Assembly: GCA_020524525.2 (NCBI GenBank)
Contig: CP129018.1
Coordinates: forward strand, 2,298,115 to 2,362,114
Origin: Bacillus tianshenii
GTDB lineage: Bacteria; Bacillota; Bacilli; Bacillales; Bacillaceae_N
DNA length: 64,000 bases
Direction of reading: 5' to 3'
Below the pieces are notes generated by a model that was not told the origin of the DNA, did not search any database, and saw only the letters and a program-made list of their open reading frames with translations. The first letter of the stretch is position 1; every line of letters begins with the position of its first letter. Below, in pieces: positions 19,891 through 29,642 of the stretch. The position numbers were made by a program, and so were the translations under genes.

Positions 19891-20310
19891 TTAAATATAG
19901 AACATATATGCTTCTTGTTCTGCATCGTCATCATAGTCTGCTAAATATTGCAGTGTTGTTGTATCAAGTACATCTTTCACTGCATCACGAATTTTAATCC
20001 ATAAATCACGTTTTGCCGGTTCTTCATCATCAATTACTTCAACAGGACTGATCGGCCCTTCAAGCACACGAATAATATCTCCAGCTGTAATACTTTCTGC
20101 ATCTTTTGCTAAAATATAGCCGCCGTACGCACCGCGAATGCTTTTTACAAGTCCTGCGTTCCGCAATGGTGCAATTAACTGCTCTAAGTAATGCTCTGAT
20201 AAGTTATATTCTTGCGCAATTGACTTCAAAGACGTCGGGCTGTCGCCTGTCTTCTTTGCTAGCGCGATCATTATTGTTAATCCGTAACGCCCTTTGGTTG
20301 AAATTTTCAT
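19891..20310 (-). CDS. cymR: Rrf2-family cysteine metabolism repressor CymR
   Basis: Represses genes for sulfur assimilation and cysteine synthesis in complex with O-acetylserine thiol-lyase (known for B. subtilis). 139 residues beginning MKISTKGRYGLTIMIALA, the Rrf2 winged helix; helix-turn-helix region about 27-55. It contains no cysteine, so it cannot hold the iron-sulfur cluster of IscR-type members, in agreement with CymR. The ATG at 20310 with GGGGTG upstream replaces one at 20340. Confidence 0.92.
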   Translation of the reverse strand: MKISTKGRYGLTIMIALAKKTGDSPTSLKSIAQEYNLSEHYLEQLIAPLRNAGLVKSIRGAYGGYILAKDAESITAGDIIRVLEGPISPVEVIDDEEPAKRDLWIKIRDAVKDVLDTTTLQYLADYDDDAEQEAYMFYI

Positions 20311-20361
20311 TTTTTCACCCCTATAAAATACGTCAAACACATTCTCATTTAAACACGCATT

Positions 20362-20389
20362 ATTATAGCACGAAATACGCGGTATTGCA
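20362..20389 (-). promoter_or_regulatory. Probable cymR promoter with a small palindrome in the spacer
   Basis: TATAAT at 20362-20367 on the minus strand lies 50 bp before the cymR start. The -35 match (ATGCAA or TGCAAT, about 16-17 bp upstream) is weak. Between them lies the inverted repeat AATACCGCGTATT, which could be an operator. Confidence 0.45.
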
Positions 20390-20400
20390 TTTAATGGCGA

Positions 20401-21060
20401 TTAGTGCTGACTAGCACTCCTCCGTATTTTCGGCTGTGCATACATCCATTTTGACAAGAAACGACGACACTGCGGAAGAGCCGCCCCGACAACTGCGCCG
20501 ATCGTCACGCTAAAGATAATCGTCCCAATAAAAATAGGGCCTCCAAGCAGCCAGCCAAAAAATAACACTCCCATTTCCATTGCAAAACGGATGCGCGGAA
20601 GTGTCCAACCTGTCATCTCGGTTAAGACCAACATCAAACTATCACGCGGTCCTGCCCCACAATCCGCCGCGATATATACCCCCATTCCGTACCCAATAAT
20701 AAGAATACCGCTAAGAAGCATCACAATCTTCCCTACTACTGTCGACGGTGTTTGTAAAAATGGTAACAACATATATAAGTCAATGAAAACACCGACAAGC
20801 AGCATATTCAAAAATGCGCCAATTTGCGGAAGCTTCTTTGCCAGCAACGCAGAACTCCCTAACACAACTATCCCAATGATAATCGACCAACTTCCAATTG
20901 TAAGACCAACTTGCTTAAATAATCCGACATGAAGTACATCCCATGGAGCACTCCCTAAGTCTGCTTTAATCATAAGCACAATGCCAAATGCCATAATCAA
21001 TAAGCCAACAAAAAAGACTAGCCATTGACGCATATTTATCTTTCTCTGCAACCCATTCAC
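20401..21060 (-). CDS. YczE/YyaS/YitT-family membrane protein
   Basis: A 219-residue integral membrane protein with about five hydrophobic segments. The motif DLGSAPWDVLHVGL after the first helix and the GAGPRDSLMLVLTEMTG repeat of it in the second half are typical of the YczE group. Transport substrate unknown. The basic C-terminus is probably cytoplasmic. The first codon is GTG; a TTG nine bases downstream with GGAGAG upstream is equally likely as start. It is not part of the B. subtilis cymR neighbourhood and points away from rarA, so it is probably a separate acquisition. Confidence 0.8.
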   Translation of the reverse strand: MNGLQRKINMRQWLVFFVGLLIMAFGIVLMIKADLGSAPWDVLHVGLFKQVGLTIGSWSIIIGIVVLGSSALLAKKLPQIGAFLNMLLVGVFIDLYMLLPFLQTPSTVVGKIVMLLSGILIIGYGMGVYIAADCGAGPRDSLMLVLTEMTGWTLPRIRFAMEMGVLFFGWLLGGPIFIGTIIFSVTIGAVVGAALPQCRRFLSKWMYAQPKIRRSASQH

Positions 21061-21209
21061 TCTCCATCCCCACTGCGTTATAGGAGGCGCTCGAAGCCCA
21101 CCACCATTTAGAAAATTATAACATAACTTCTCTTCTAAACGATGTCAATGTAAACTGTTTGCCACACCTCATAAATCACGGTACACTTTTTGCAGAAGGA
21201 GCGATTTGC

Positions 21210-22484
21210 ATGCTGAAAAAACCGTTAGCATACCGGATGCGTCCGAAACAGCTTGAAGATATTATCGGGCAGGAACATCTCGTTTCAAAAGATAAAATTT
21301 TATATCGAATGGTGAAAACGAAACATCTCTCATCGATGATCCTTTATGGACCGCCTGGAATTGGCAAAACATCGATCGCCACTGCGATTGCAGGCAGTAC
21401 AAACTCTGCTTTCCGCACGTTAAATGCAGTCATTCATAATAAAAAAGATATGCAGGCAGTCGTTGAAGAAGCAAAGATGTCAAATCATTTAATTTTAATT
21501 CTTGATGAAGTGCATCGTTTAGATAAAAGCAAGCAAGATTTCTTACTACCGCACCTTGAAAGCGGCTTAATTACATTAATTGGCGCAACAACTGTAAATC
21601 CTTATCACTCGATCAACCCTGCAATACGAAGCAGGTGCCAAATCTTCGAACTTGAACCACTTGCACCGACAGATATCGAAAAAGCAATACTACGTGCATT
21701 AGAGGATGAAAAGAACGGCTTAGGAAAAAAGAATGTTCAAATCAAGGATGAGGCGCTAACAGGGCTTGCTGAGCTATGCGGCGGAGACGTCCGCAGTGCA
21801 CTAAACGCCCTTGAGTTAGCTGTGCTTTCAACTGATCCAGATGAAGAAGGGATCATTCACCTAAGCAAACCGACAATCGAGGAATGCATTCAGAAGAAAA
21901 CCTTCACACACGACAAGCAAGGTGATGCGCATTATGATGTCCTATCCGCATTTCAAAAATCGATCCGCGGCAGCGATGTGAATGCGGCTCTTCATTATTT
22001 AGCCCGGTTGATTGAAGCAGGCGACTTACAAAGTATAAGCCGCCGCTTGCTTGTCATCGCTTATGAAGATATTGGACTTGCCCACCCGTCCGCTGGTCAG
22101 CGTACACTTGCAGCAATTGAGACGTGCGAACGAATTGGTTTTCCTGAAGCACGTATTCCACTTGCAAATGCAGTCATCGAGCTTTGTCTTGCACCAAAAT
22201 CTAATTCCGCCTATAAAGCAATCGATGCTGCGCTTTCTGACATTCGTTCTGGGAAAATCGGTGATGTACCTGCACACTTGAAAGATACACATTATAAAGG
22301 CGCAGCAGAACTTGGACGAGGTATAGAATACAAATATCCGCATGACTTCGAGAACGGCTGGGTTGAGCAGCAATACTTGCCTACCCCAATTCGAAACCGT
22401 GTCTATTACGAACCAAAAACAACCGGAAAGTTCGAACAAGGCTTAAGCAAAATCTATAACAACTTAATAAAGAAATTCAAATAA
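21210..22484 (+). CDS. rarA: Replication-associated recombination protein RarA (MgsA/YrvN)
   Basis: AAA+ ATPase related to clamp loaders that acts at stalled forks. 424 residues. Walker A LYGPPGIGKTS at about 46-55, Walker B LILILDEVHR, sensor GATTVNPYHSINPAIRSRC, and the C-terminal tetramerisation region. The ATG at 21210 with AGAAGGAG eight bases before it is chosen over 21159, which lies further upstream without a ribosome site. One of few plus-strand genes here; divergent from the YczE-like gene and cymR. Confidence 0.94.
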   Translation: MLKKPLAYRMRPKQLEDIIGQEHLVSKDKILYRMVKTKHLSSMILYGPPGIGKTSIATAIAGSTNSAFRTLNAVIHNKKDMQAVVEEAKMSNHLILILDEVHRLDKSKQDFLLPHLESGLITLIGATTVNPYHSINPAIRSRCQIFELEPLAPTDIEKAILRALEDEKNGLGKKNVQIKDEALTGLAELCGGDVRSALNALELAVLSTDPDEEGIIHLSKPTIEECIQKKTFTHDKQGDAHYDVLSAFQKSIRGSDVNAALHYLARLIEAGDLQSISRRLLVIAYEDIGLAHPSAGQRTLAAIETCERIGFPEARIPLANAVIELCLAPKSNSAYKAIDAALSDIRSGKIGDVPAHLKDTHYKGAAELGRGIEYKYPHDFENGWVEQQYLPTPIRNRVYYEPKTTGKFEQGLSKIYNNLIKKFK

Positions 22485-22486
22485 AA

Positions 22487-22513
22487 AAGTGCCTGGTTTC
22501 CCTCAGGCACTTT
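22487..22513. terminator. Bidirectional terminator between rarA and a chemoreceptor gene
   Basis: AAAGTGCCTG pairs with CAGGCACTTT around a short loop, flanked by A and T runs. It follows the rarA stop directly and overlaps the last codons of the convergent chemoreceptor gene. Confidence 0.8.
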
Positions 22514-23774
22514 TGCTTTGATCAAATGATTCCTTCAATTGCTTCATTGATTGGTGAACTTGGTCCACTTGTTTCAATTGTTCAGTAATCGCTTCGTTCA
22601 TATGAATCATTTGTTGTGTCGATTCATCTGTTTGCTTTGATACTTCTTCCATGGCCCCTGATATTTCCTTCGTCGCCTTCATTAAGCCGGAAGCATTGTC
22701 ATTTAAAGTCTGCACAAGTTCAGAGTTTGAAAAGATAACCGAAATAATTTCTTCAAAATGCTGATTCATCCGCTTCACTTCTTCTGAGCTTTGGGTAATC
22801 TTTTGCACACGCGCATCAAAGGTTATTGCGATCTTTTCCACATTGCCAAGTATTTGTGTCACACGTTCTGTAATATTTCGTGTCGCCTCAGCTGAATTTT
22901 CCGCAAGCTTGCGCACTTCTTGTGCAACAACTGCAAAACCTTTTCCATGCTCCCCAGCTCGTGCTGCTTCAATGGAAGCATTTAATGCAAGAAGGTTCGT
23001 TTGATCCGAAATATCATGTATTAAATTAACGATGTCATTGATTTTTCGGATTTCATCAGAAAGATCAAAGATTTCTTCTTTTGAAGCAAGCGCTCCTTGA
23101 GCTGCATTGTTAATCATCTCTGTCGAATGTTCGATTTGTTGCATTCCTTGCTTTGATGATTGCTGCATTTCCTCAAATGATATGTAAAGCTTTTCTAAGT
23201 CACTTGAAGTAGAGGACATATTTTGTTGAATCATATCTGCAGACGTGTTTGTTTCTTGGTAGACGGCAAGCTGCTCTTCCGCCTTTGCAGATAATTCTGT
23301 AAAGACCGTATTAAATGTTTGCATATTATTACGCATTTTCGAAACATTATCGGACACTTGATTAGATTTGTCTTCTACAATGGTTAATTGTTGCTCTTGA
23401 TTGTTCTCAAATGCTTGGATGTTATCAAACAATGTGTTAACTCGTTCACGAAGTAAAGAAATTTCATTGTTTCCTTTTAACTCGACCCTTGTCTCTTTGT
23501 GACCGTTATCAAATTCATTGATCGAGTGTGTAATGTTTTTAACCGGCTTAATGACGAAGTATTCAAGCATTAATGCAATCATAATCGTTGCCACAATGAT
23601 ATTCATCGAATTATTTAAGAGTAACCCAATAATCCCAAGATTCACTCCAGTGGCTTTAATCGCATCTAAAATAAACTTCGAAATCGCAGCATTAAAGAAT
23701 AAAACTAGTACTAATGCAATAATAAATTTAAACCTAAGCCCCTGATAGAAACGAATTTGTTTCAATTCACCCAT
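22503..23774 (-). CDS. Methyl-accepting chemotaxis-type protein with minimal extracellular part
   Basis: A 423-residue receptor-like protein. Two transmembrane helices (about 14-35 and 45-72) are joined by a very short loop, so there is no classical extracellular sensor domain. A HAMP-like linker (about 73-125) leads to a signalling domain whose tip, [28 protein letters not shown], is the CheA/CheW-binding hairpin. Such receptors sense membrane or cytoplasmic cues, or act in differentiation rather than chemotaxis. The gene has no counterpart at this place in B. subtilis and lies alone, convergent with rarA. Confidence 0.85.
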   Translation of the reverse strand: MGELKQIRFYQGLRFKFIIALVLVLFFNAAISKFILDAIKATGVNLGIIGLLLNNSMNIIVATIMIALMLEYFVIKPVKNITHSINEFDNGHKETRVELKGNNEISLLRERVNTLFDNIQAFENNQEQQLTIVEDKSNQVSDNVSKMRNNMQTFNTVFTELSAKAEEQLAVYQETNTSADMIQQNMSSTSSDLEKLYISFEEMQQSSKQGMQQIEHSTEMINNAAQGALASKEEIFDLSDEIRKINDIVNLIHDISDQTNLLALNASIEAARAGEHGKGFAVVAQEVRKLAENSAEATRNITERVTQILGNVEKIAITFDARVQKITQSSEEVKRMNQHFEEIISVIFSNSELVQTLNDNASGLMKATKEISGAMEEVSKQTDESTQQMIHMNEAITEQLKQVDQVHQSMKQLKESFDQSKSA

Positions 23775-23946
23775 CCCCTTTAACCAACACTAATAGTCCT
23801 CTATACCCAAATGACTAGGAGATAAAACCATATATTAGCGGAACTAATATAGCTTTCTATTTTCTTATCGGCTATATGTATAAAGAACTGAATAACGAGA
23901 GATAATGAGATTTAAAAGCGAAAGTTAAGAGAGGAGCATTCATACG

Positions 23947-24540
23947 ATGAAAGTTCGTCAAGATGCATGGTCACATGAAGATGATTTAATTTTAGCTGAA
24001 ACCGTTTTACGTCATGTCCGCGAAGGAAGCACCCAACTGAAAGCATTTGAAGAAGTAGGTTCGCACTTACATCGCACAGCAGCAGCCTGCGGGTTTCGCT
24101 GGAACTCAGAAGTTCGTCAAAAATATGATCAAGCAATGGAAATTGCAAAAAAACAGCGTAAAGAAAAGCAGCGCAGTGAGGGAAAACAGTTTGCGATTGT
24201 TGAGATGCAGGAGGAGCCGCAAGAAAATATCCAAGAAATTACATCAACAGAAAGCACAACAGGGACACTCACGATTGATACAGCGATCTCCTACCTTACT
24301 CGCCTTAAAGTGGACGGTAATCACTTAAATCGTCAAGAAAAAGAGCTACTACAACTGCAAACAGAAAATGAAGCATTACAGCAAAAACGTACATCTCTTC
24401 AAAAGAAATTGGATACATTAACGGTTAAACATAAAGCGATCCAAGAAGATTATCAGTCATTAATCGGGATTATGGACCGTGCGCGACAGCTCGTTTTCCA
24501 TACACCGGCTCCTGCTCAATCTAATGAACAACAAGCTTAA
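23947..24540 (+). CDS. RsfA-family prespore-type transcription factor
   Basis: A 197-residue protein. The N-terminal Myb/SANT-like helix-turn-helix ([20 protein letters not shown], then [20 protein letters not shown]) is the hallmark of RsfA, a sigma-F-dependent regulator of forespore genes in B. subtilis. The C-terminal half (about 125-185) is a leucine-rich coiled coil suited to dimerisation. Several paralogues usually exist per genome, so the name rsfA itself is not assigned. GAGAGGAG precedes the ATG. Confidence 0.85.
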   Translation: MKVRQDAWSHEDDLILAETVLRHVREGSTQLKAFEEVGSHLHRTAAACGFRWNSEVRQKYDQAMEIAKKQRKEKQRSEGKQFAIVEMQEEPQENIQEITSTESTTGTLTIDTAISYLTRLKVDGNHLNRQEKELLQLQTENEALQQKRTSLQKKLDTLTVKHKAIQEDYQSLIGIMDRARQLVFHTPAPAQSNEQQA

Positions 24541-24548
24541 AAATTATC

Positions 24549-24578
24549 AAAGCGCTGAGAATTTTTCCCCAGCGCTTT
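24549..24578. terminator. Terminator between the rsfA-like gene and tcdA
   Basis: AAAGCGCTG pairs with CAGCGCTTT (12-nt loop), followed by a T run on the plus strand. It lies 8 bp after the rsfA-like stop and 3 bp from the tcdA stop on the other strand. Confidence 0.8.
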
Positions 24579-24581
24579 TTT

Positions 24582-25343
24582 CTATGCTTTTCTTTCAATT
24601 GTTACGCCTTCTAAGATCTCACTTACGACATGTGCTGCCATAATCAGACCAGCTGCTGATGGCACAAAGGCATTTGAAGCTGGTGGTAACTTTGCTTTTC
24701 GAATCGATGTATCTTCATCCGGGACAATTTCTTTGCGAATATCTTCGCGAATACGAATTGGGCTTTCATCAGAGAAGACAACAGGAATTCCTTTGCGAAT
24801 GCCTTCCTTTCGCAGCCGCTGGCGCACGACGCGAGCAATTGGGTCCGTGTGCGTTTTAGAAATATCCGCAATTTGAAAGCGAGTCGGGTCCATCTTATTC
24901 GCAGCACCCATACTTGAAATAATCGGAATTTCACGTTGAAGACATTCTTTCATCAAGTGAATTTTATATGAAATGGTATCAGATGCATCGATCACATAAT
25001 CCGGCTTATAAGAAAAGAATTCTTCATATGTCTCTTCTGTGTAAAACATTTTTAGTGAAATAACTTCACATTCGGGGTTAATGTCTTTAATTCGTTCTTT
25101 CATCAAATCAGCCTTTGGCTGTCCAACTGTCGATAGCAAGGCATGCAGCTGACGATTTACATTTGTAATATCAACATCATCTTTATCCACAAGAATCAAA
25201 CGGCCAACACCGCTTCTTGCTAAAGCTTCCACTGAAAAGGAACCGACGCCGCCGATACCGAGTACAGCAATTGATTTATTTTTCAAAAGTTCTAACCCTT
25301 CTTTACCGAAGGCAAGTTCATTACGAGAAAATTGATGCAGCAT
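24582..25343 (-). CDS. tcdA: tRNA threonylcarbamoyladenosine dehydratase TcdA (YrvM)
   Basis: E1-like enzyme that cyclises the t6A side chain at tRNA position 37 to ct6A using ATP. The 253-residue protein starts MLHQFSRNELAFGKEG. The nucleotide site is GIGGVGSFSVEALARSGVG, followed by DKDDVDITNVNRQ. The central DASDTISYKIHLM and the catalytic-loop SSMGAANKMDPTRF match the family. The ATG at 25343 with GGAG nine bases upstream is preferred over one at 25361. Neighbour of 6S RNA and aspS, as in B. subtilis. Confidence 0.94.
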   Translation of the reverse strand: MLHQFSRNELAFGKEGLELLKNKSIAVLGIGGVGSFSVEALARSGVGRLILVDKDDVDITNVNRQLHALLSTVGQPKADLMKERIKDINPECEVISLKMFYTEETYEEFFSYKPDYVIDASDTISYKIHLMKECLQREIPIISSMGAANKMDPTRFQIADISKTHTDPIARVVRQRLRKEGIRKGIPVVFSDESPIRIREDIRKEIVPDEDTSIRKAKLPPASNAFVPSAAGLIMAAHVVSEILEGVTIERKA

Positions 25344-25496
25344 TTCTTCACACTCCAACATCTTCGTTATATTTTTTCATTGTATCCGAAAATGACTATA
25401 GCATACTTACGACAAAAATCAACCAAACCAATCGGAATTATATTGAAAATCCTTTGTTATGGTGCTATTACCCGTTAACAGTTCTCCTATAACATG

Positions 25497-25529
25497 CAAA
25501 AACCCTAAGAGAATAGCTCCCTTAGGGTT
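25497..25529 (-). terminator. Terminator of the 6S RNA transcript
   Basis: On the minus strand AACCCTAAGGGAG pairs with CTCTTAGGGTT, then TTTTG follows. It lies about 15-20 bp past the 3' arm of the 6S closing stem. Confidence 0.75.
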
Positions 25530-25543
25530 GATTGAGGAAATAA

Positions 25544-25735
25544 GTAAGTCCCGCAATGCCGTCATTATTAAATCCTTAGTTTTGAACCCGCTCTCGGCAG
25601 GTGGGTGCCCTGTTCCAAGTTTTATACTTCCTCTAACGAGAGGCCTGTACGCTGCTTGGAAACTTCAAGCTCCCCTAAATATAGCTGTTCGGTCAAAACG
25701 TTTCGGTTAATGACGAACATCTCAGGACTTTTGTT
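25544..25735 (-). ncRNA. ssrS: 6S RNA (BsrA/SsrS type)
   Basis: Binds the sigma-A RNA polymerase holoenzyme by mimicking an open promoter. The roughly 190-nt RNA begins AACAAAAGTCCTGAGATG. Its closing stem is clear: AGTCC (25725-25729) with GGGACT (25547-25552), and CGTCATTA (25708-25715) with TAATGACG (25560-25567). A central, less paired region forms the bubble. It lies between aspS and tcdA (yrvM) on the same strand, exactly the position of bsrA in B. subtilis. It has its own promoter and terminator. Confidence 0.88.
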
Positions 25736-25741
25736 AATTGA

Positions 25742-25770
25742 ATAATAGCACACAGGATGAAATGTTGCAA
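25742..25770 (-). promoter_or_regulatory. Promoter of 6S RNA
   Basis: TTGCAA at 25765-25770 and TATTAT at 25742-25747 with a 17-bp spacer; the predicted start is near 25735. The -35 box lies in the loop and 3' arm of the hairpin that follows aspS. Confidence 0.75.
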
Positions 25771-25787
25771 GTAGAACATTTCATCCT
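25755..25787 (-). terminator. Hairpin after aspS, overlapping the 6S promoter
   Basis: GGATGAAATGTT pairs perfectly with AACATTTCATCC around an 8-nt loop, about 48 bp after the aspS stop. No T run follows, so it is either a weak terminator or a 3'-end protecting hairpin. Confidence 0.5.
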
Positions 25788-25834
25788 AGCGCATCTTTTT
25801 ATATGATCATTATATTATTTTGCTCTAAGGTCAC

Positions 25835-27604
25835 TTAAAGACGAATTTGTAGGTTTAAATCAAGCAATTGATCGGTACTTACATCGCCAGGAGCTTCTGT
25901 TAACAGGCAGCTTGCATTCGCTGTTTTCGGGAATGCAATTGTATCGCGAAGATTTGTACGACCTGCAAGAATCATCACTAAACGGTCAAGACCAAAGGCA
26001 ATACCGCCGTGTGGTGGTGTACCATATTCAAATGCATCAAGAAGGAAGCCAAATTGCTCACGAGCCTCTTCTTCACTGAATCCAAGTAACTTCAGCATGC
26101 GCTCTTGAATCTCGCGTTCATAGATACGCAATGAACCACCGCCAAGCTCGTAACCGTTTAACACAAGGTCATAGGCTTGCGCGCGAACCTTCTCTGGCTT
26201 GTCATCTAGATATTGAAGATCTTCACGCACCGGCATTGTAAACGGGTGGTGTGCTGCAAAGTAGCGGCCTGCTTCAGGATCGAATTCAAGAAGCGGCCAA
26301 TCTGTAATCCATAGGAAGTTGAATTTCGTTTGATCGATTAGCTCAAGGTCTTTTCCAAGCTTAACGCGCAATGCACCAAGGCTGTGTGCAACAACTTCTT
26401 TCGTATCCGCTACAAATAATAATAGGTCGCCTTCTTCTGCTTCAAGTGTTTGTTTAAGAGCTGAAACTTCTTCTTCACCGAAGAATTTCGCAATTGGACC
26501 ACTGAAGCTTTCACCATCAGCTTTCAGCCATGCAAGACCTTTTGCACCGTATGGTTTTACGAAGTCTGTCAGCTTATCAATATCTTTACGAGAATATTTA
26601 TCAGCAGCACCTTTTACATTGATCGCTTTTACTTGACCACCGCTGTTTACTGCACCTGCAAAGACTTTGAAGCCTGATTCTTTCACGATTTCTGATACTT
26701 CAATAAGCTCCATACCAAAGCGTGTATCAGGCTTATCAGAGCCATATCGTGCCATTGCTTCGTCATATGTCATACGCGGGAATGGTGCTTGGATGTCAAG
26801 ACCTTTTGATTCCTTCATGACACGTCCCATCATTTTTTCCATCATTGCAAGAAGCTGCTCTTGGTCCATGAAAGATGTTTCGATGTCGACTTGAGTAAAT
26901 TCCGGCTGGCGGTCAGCACGTAAATCTTCATCACGGAAGCAACGTGCAATTTGATAATAACGGTCGAAACCAGAAACCATTAACAGCTGCTTGAAAAGCT
27001 GTGGGGACTGTGGCAATGCATAGAACTTTCCATCATGCACACGGCTTGGCACTAGGTAGTCACGTGCACCCTCTGGCGTACTCTTCGTTAACATTGGTGT
27101 TTCAACTTCTAAGAAAGTCTCTTCATCTAGGAAATCACGAATTGTTTTCGTTACGCGGTGACGAAGCTTGAACGTTTCTTGCATTTCAGCACGACGTAAG
27201 TCAATATAACGATATTTTAGACGAAGCTCTTCTGAAACGTCTTCATCATCCACAAGAAACGGCGTTGTTTTTGCCTTATTTAAAATCGTTACATCATTTG
27301 CTTGAACTTCAATTTTGCCTGTATCAATTTTGTCATTGTATGTTTTCGGGTCACGTGCAAGCACTTCCCCTTCAATATTAAGAACAAATTCACTGCGGAT
27401 TGTTTCTGCAATCTTTAATGCTTCCTCAGAAATTTCTGGGTTAAAGACAACTTGAACAATTCCTGAACGGTCACGCAAATCTAGAAAAATTAAGCCGCCA
27501 AGGTCACGGCGCTTTTGTACCCATCCTTTTAATTGAACCTTCTCACCTACATGCTCTTCTCTTAAGTCTCCACAATAATGTGTTCTGCCATATGCTTTTG
27601 ACAT
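25835..27604 (-). CDS. aspS: Aspartyl-tRNA synthetase
   Basis: Class IIb synthetase; 589 residues, the bacterial length with the GAD insertion. N-terminal OB fold ([26 protein letters not shown]), catalytic core with [24 protein letters not shown] broken over motif 2 and [13 protein letters not shown] as motif 3. Bacteria that make Asn-tRNA indirectly use a version that also charges tRNA-Asn; which type this is cannot be told from a glance, but the T-box upstream carries an AAC triplet (see findings). Twelve bases separate it from hisS: one operon. Confidence 0.97.
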   Translation of the reverse strand: MSKAYGRTHYCGDLREEHVGEKVQLKGWVQKRRDLGGLIFLDLRDRSGIVQVVFNPEISEEALKIAETIRSEFVLNIEGEVLARDPKTYNDKIDTGKIEVQANDVTILNKAKTTPFLVDDEDVSEELRLKYRYIDLRRAEMQETFKLRHRVTKTIRDFLDEETFLEVETPMLTKSTPEGARDYLVPSRVHDGKFYALPQSPQLFKQLLMVSGFDRYYQIARCFRDEDLRADRQPEFTQVDIETSFMDQEQLLAMMEKMMGRVMKESKGLDIQAPFPRMTYDEAMARYGSDKPDTRFGMELIEVSEIVKESGFKVFAGAVNSGGQVKAINVKGAADKYSRKDIDKLTDFVKPYGAKGLAWLKADGESFSGPIAKFFGEEEVSALKQTLEAEEGDLLLFVADTKEVVAHSLGALRVKLGKDLELIDQTKFNFLWITDWPLLEFDPEAGRYFAAHHPFTMPVREDLQYLDDKPEKVRAQAYDLVLNGYELGGGSLRIYEREIQERMLKLLGFSEEEAREQFGFLLDAFEYGTPPHGGIAFGLDRLVMILAGRTNLRDTIAFPKTANASCLLTEAPGDVSTDQLLDLNLQIRL

Positions 27605-27616
27605 GATTGTTCCTCC

Positions 27617-28891
27617 TCATTCCCCAATTGTTTTTGTCATATATGCGATGAATTGGTCTAAAGCAACCTCTTCTTGTTCACCTGAATCCATATTTTTCAC
27701 GTTAATCACTTGTTGTTCAAGCTCATTCTCACCAAGCACTGCGGTATATTTTGCTGCTAGGCGGTTAGCGGATTTGAATTGTGCTTTCATCTTCTTACCT
27801 TGATAATCCTTCTCTGCTTTCACGCCTGACTTACGCAGTTCATTGAGTAATTCTACTGCTTTTGTTTCAGCTTTCTCACCAAGAGCGATTACGTAGCAGT
27901 CAATCGCCTGTTCTATTGGAAGATCGACACTTTCTGCTTTTAGCGCCAATAAGACACGCTCGATACCAAAAGCAAACCCAATACCAGGTGTTTCAGGTCC
28001 GCCGATATCTTCGACGAGCCCGTTATAACGGCCGCCGCCAGCAAGGGTCGTAATCGCACCAAACCCTTCTGCATCACTCATAATTTCAAATGTTGTATGA
28101 TTGTAATAATCAAGTCCACGAACAAGCGTTGGATCAACGACAAAGTCAATATTCATTGCCTCAAGATACGCCTTTACTTTTTCAAAATACGCACGTGAGT
28201 CGTCATTTAAATAATCCAGAATAGCAGGAGCCGTTCCCATTAGTTCATGGTCACTGTCCTTCTTACAATCTAAGATTCGTAGCGGATTCTTCTCAAGGCG
28301 CTCCTGACAATCTGAGCAGAACTCCCCGATACGCGGCTTGAAGTGTTCAACAAGCGCATTACGATGTGCTGTGCGACTCTCATCATCACCAAGGCTGTTA
28401 ATAACAAGCTTCAAGCGTTGTAAGCCAAGTGATTGGTAGATGTTCATTGCAAGCGCCACTACCTCTGAATCAATTGCAGGGTCATTACTGCCGAGTGCCT
28501 CCACACCAAATTGGTGAAATTGGCGCATACGGCCTGCTTGTGGACGTTCATAACGGAACATCGGTCCTATGTAAAATAACTTTGTCGGCTGCTGTGGCAG
28601 TCCGAATAATTTGTTTTCTACAAAGGAACGAACGGTTGATGCAGTACCTTCTGGACGAAGTGTAATACTGCGATCACCCCGGTCTTTAAATGTGTACATT
28701 TCTTTCTGAACGATGTCTGTTGTATCACCGACACCACGCTGAAATAATTCAGTGTGCTCAAAAATCGGTGTACGAATTTCTTTGTATTGATAGAGTTCGC
28801 ATTGCTCGCGAACTATCTTCTCAATATATTGCCAAATTTCAACATCACCAGGTAGAATATCTTGCGTTCCACGTGGAATTTGAATTGCCAT
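27617..28891 (-). CDS. hisS: Histidyl-tRNA synthetase
   Basis: Class II synthetase of 424 residues. Motifs: [11 protein letters not shown] at the start, [30 protein letters not shown] (motif 2), the histidine-specific [14 protein letters not shown], and [15 protein letters not shown] (motif 3). A C-terminal anticodon-binding domain follows. The ATG at 28891 lies nine bases from AAGGAGG; one at 28897 is too close. First gene of hisS-aspS, controlled by a T-box leader. Confidence 0.97.
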   Translation of the reverse strand: MAIQIPRGTQDILPGDVEIWQYIEKIVREQCELYQYKEIRTPIFEHTELFQRGVGDTTDIVQKEMYTFKDRGDRSITLRPEGTASTVRSFVENKLFGLPQQPTKLFYIGPMFRYERPQAGRMRQFHQFGVEALGSNDPAIDSEVVALAMNIYQSLGLQRLKLVINSLGDDESRTAHRNALVEHFKPRIGEFCSDCQERLEKNPLRILDCKKDSDHELMGTAPAILDYLNDDSRAYFEKVKAYLEAMNIDFVVDPTLVRGLDYYNHTTFEIMSDAEGFGAITTLAGGGRYNGLVEDIGGPETPGIGFAFGIERVLLALKAESVDLPIEQAIDCYVIALGEKAETKAVELLNELRKSGVKAEKDYQGKKMKAQFKSANRLAAKYTAVLGENELEQQVINVKNMDSGEQEEVALDQFIAYMTKTIGE

Positions 28892-28930
28892 ATTCATGCT
28901 CCTCCTTGTTGTCTATCGAAAGTTCAACAT

Positions 28931-29223
28931 AAAAAAACTCCCGTCTCTTCTTTACATCACATGTAAGAAGGGACGAGAGTTTACCCGCGGTACCACCCTA
29001 ATTAAAGCAAGTAATCTTGCTTTCACCTCAACAGTTAACGCCTGTATACGTCCTTCTCCTAATCAGCTGCGCCTTTCAGAGAGAAACCTTCAGAGTGTTG
29101 TTTCATTAAGTCATCATGTGGAATGCTTTCAGCCGCGTCATCCCTTCTCTGTCCATGTGTATTCTTAACTACTTTTCTCCGTCATTGGTTCAATGGTATG
29201 ATTCCGTTCAAATTTTTCAATTG
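28931..29223 (-). promoter_or_regulatory. T-box riboswitch leader of hisS-aspS
   Basis: The T-box AGGGTGGTACCGCG lies at 28986-28999 on the minus strand, followed by a long terminator stem (28936-28982, ACTCTCGTCCC with GGGAGT and AAGAAG pairings) and TTTTTTT. Stem I can be drawn with TTAAG/CTTAA and CGGAG/CTCTG around a specifier loop holding AACAC. By analogy with the alaS leader, the codon in register is AAC (29097-29099), overlapping CAC, the His codon (29095-29097). Leader and downstream genes are co-oriented. Confidence 0.9.
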
Positions 29224-29229
29224 ATTTTA

Positions 29230-29258
29230 ATGTTACGGCGGATTTAGCATCTTGTCAA
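29230..29258 (-). promoter_or_regulatory. Promoter of the hisS T-box transcript
   Basis: TTGACA at 29253-29258 and TAACAT at 29230-29235, 17-bp spacer, on the minus strand. Transcription would begin near 29223 and run through the T-box. Confidence 0.75.
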
Positions 29259-29300
29259 GACGAAACTTATCCTTTAAATTAATGTTGTGATATGGAAAAA

Positions 29301-29477
29301 TTATGATCGATTCGACTGGTCTTTTAAATCTTTAAAACTGTTAGTACAAACGCCAAATTCATAAGAAGAAAACATCTGATTTGTTTGTTCTTCTTGCAGC
29401 AAACTTTCTTGGAATGAAGAATTTTCTATTTGATGAAAGGGACGCGTACAAATTTCCATTTTTCGTTTTAAATGCAT
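29301..29477 (-). CDS. Small conserved-looking protein, YrzK-like by position
   Basis: A 58-residue basic protein with no recognised domain. It contains MHLKRKMEICTRPFHQIE and YEFGVCTNSFKDLKDQ and ends just before the hisS promoter. AAGGA lies eight bases before the ATG at 29477. A small gene (yrzK) is known at this spot in B. subtilis; I assign similarity by position, and recall of its sequence is not certain. The two cysteines and Arg/Lys content give no functional hint. Confidence 0.5.
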   Translation of the reverse strand: MHLKRKMEICTRPFHQIENSSFQESLLQEEQTNQMFSSYEFGVCTNSFKDLKDQSNRS

Positions 29478-29642
29478 GAACATCTTCCTTTTTATGCGAA
29501 CTTGTACTCTCTTTTCTACTATGCCCATTCCAAACGGATTAATTTCAAGAAATCACAAGGAATTTTGCAGAATTTCCTCGAAAGTATTTGATTGAGATTC
29601 ATGCACCAAGAAATACCAATATTATCAAAAGGGGGACTTCTG

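Noticed and set aside
22026-22439. 137-codon minus-strand frame inside rarA
   Set aside because: Shadow of rarA; Cys-rich, unlike any known protein, no ribosome site.
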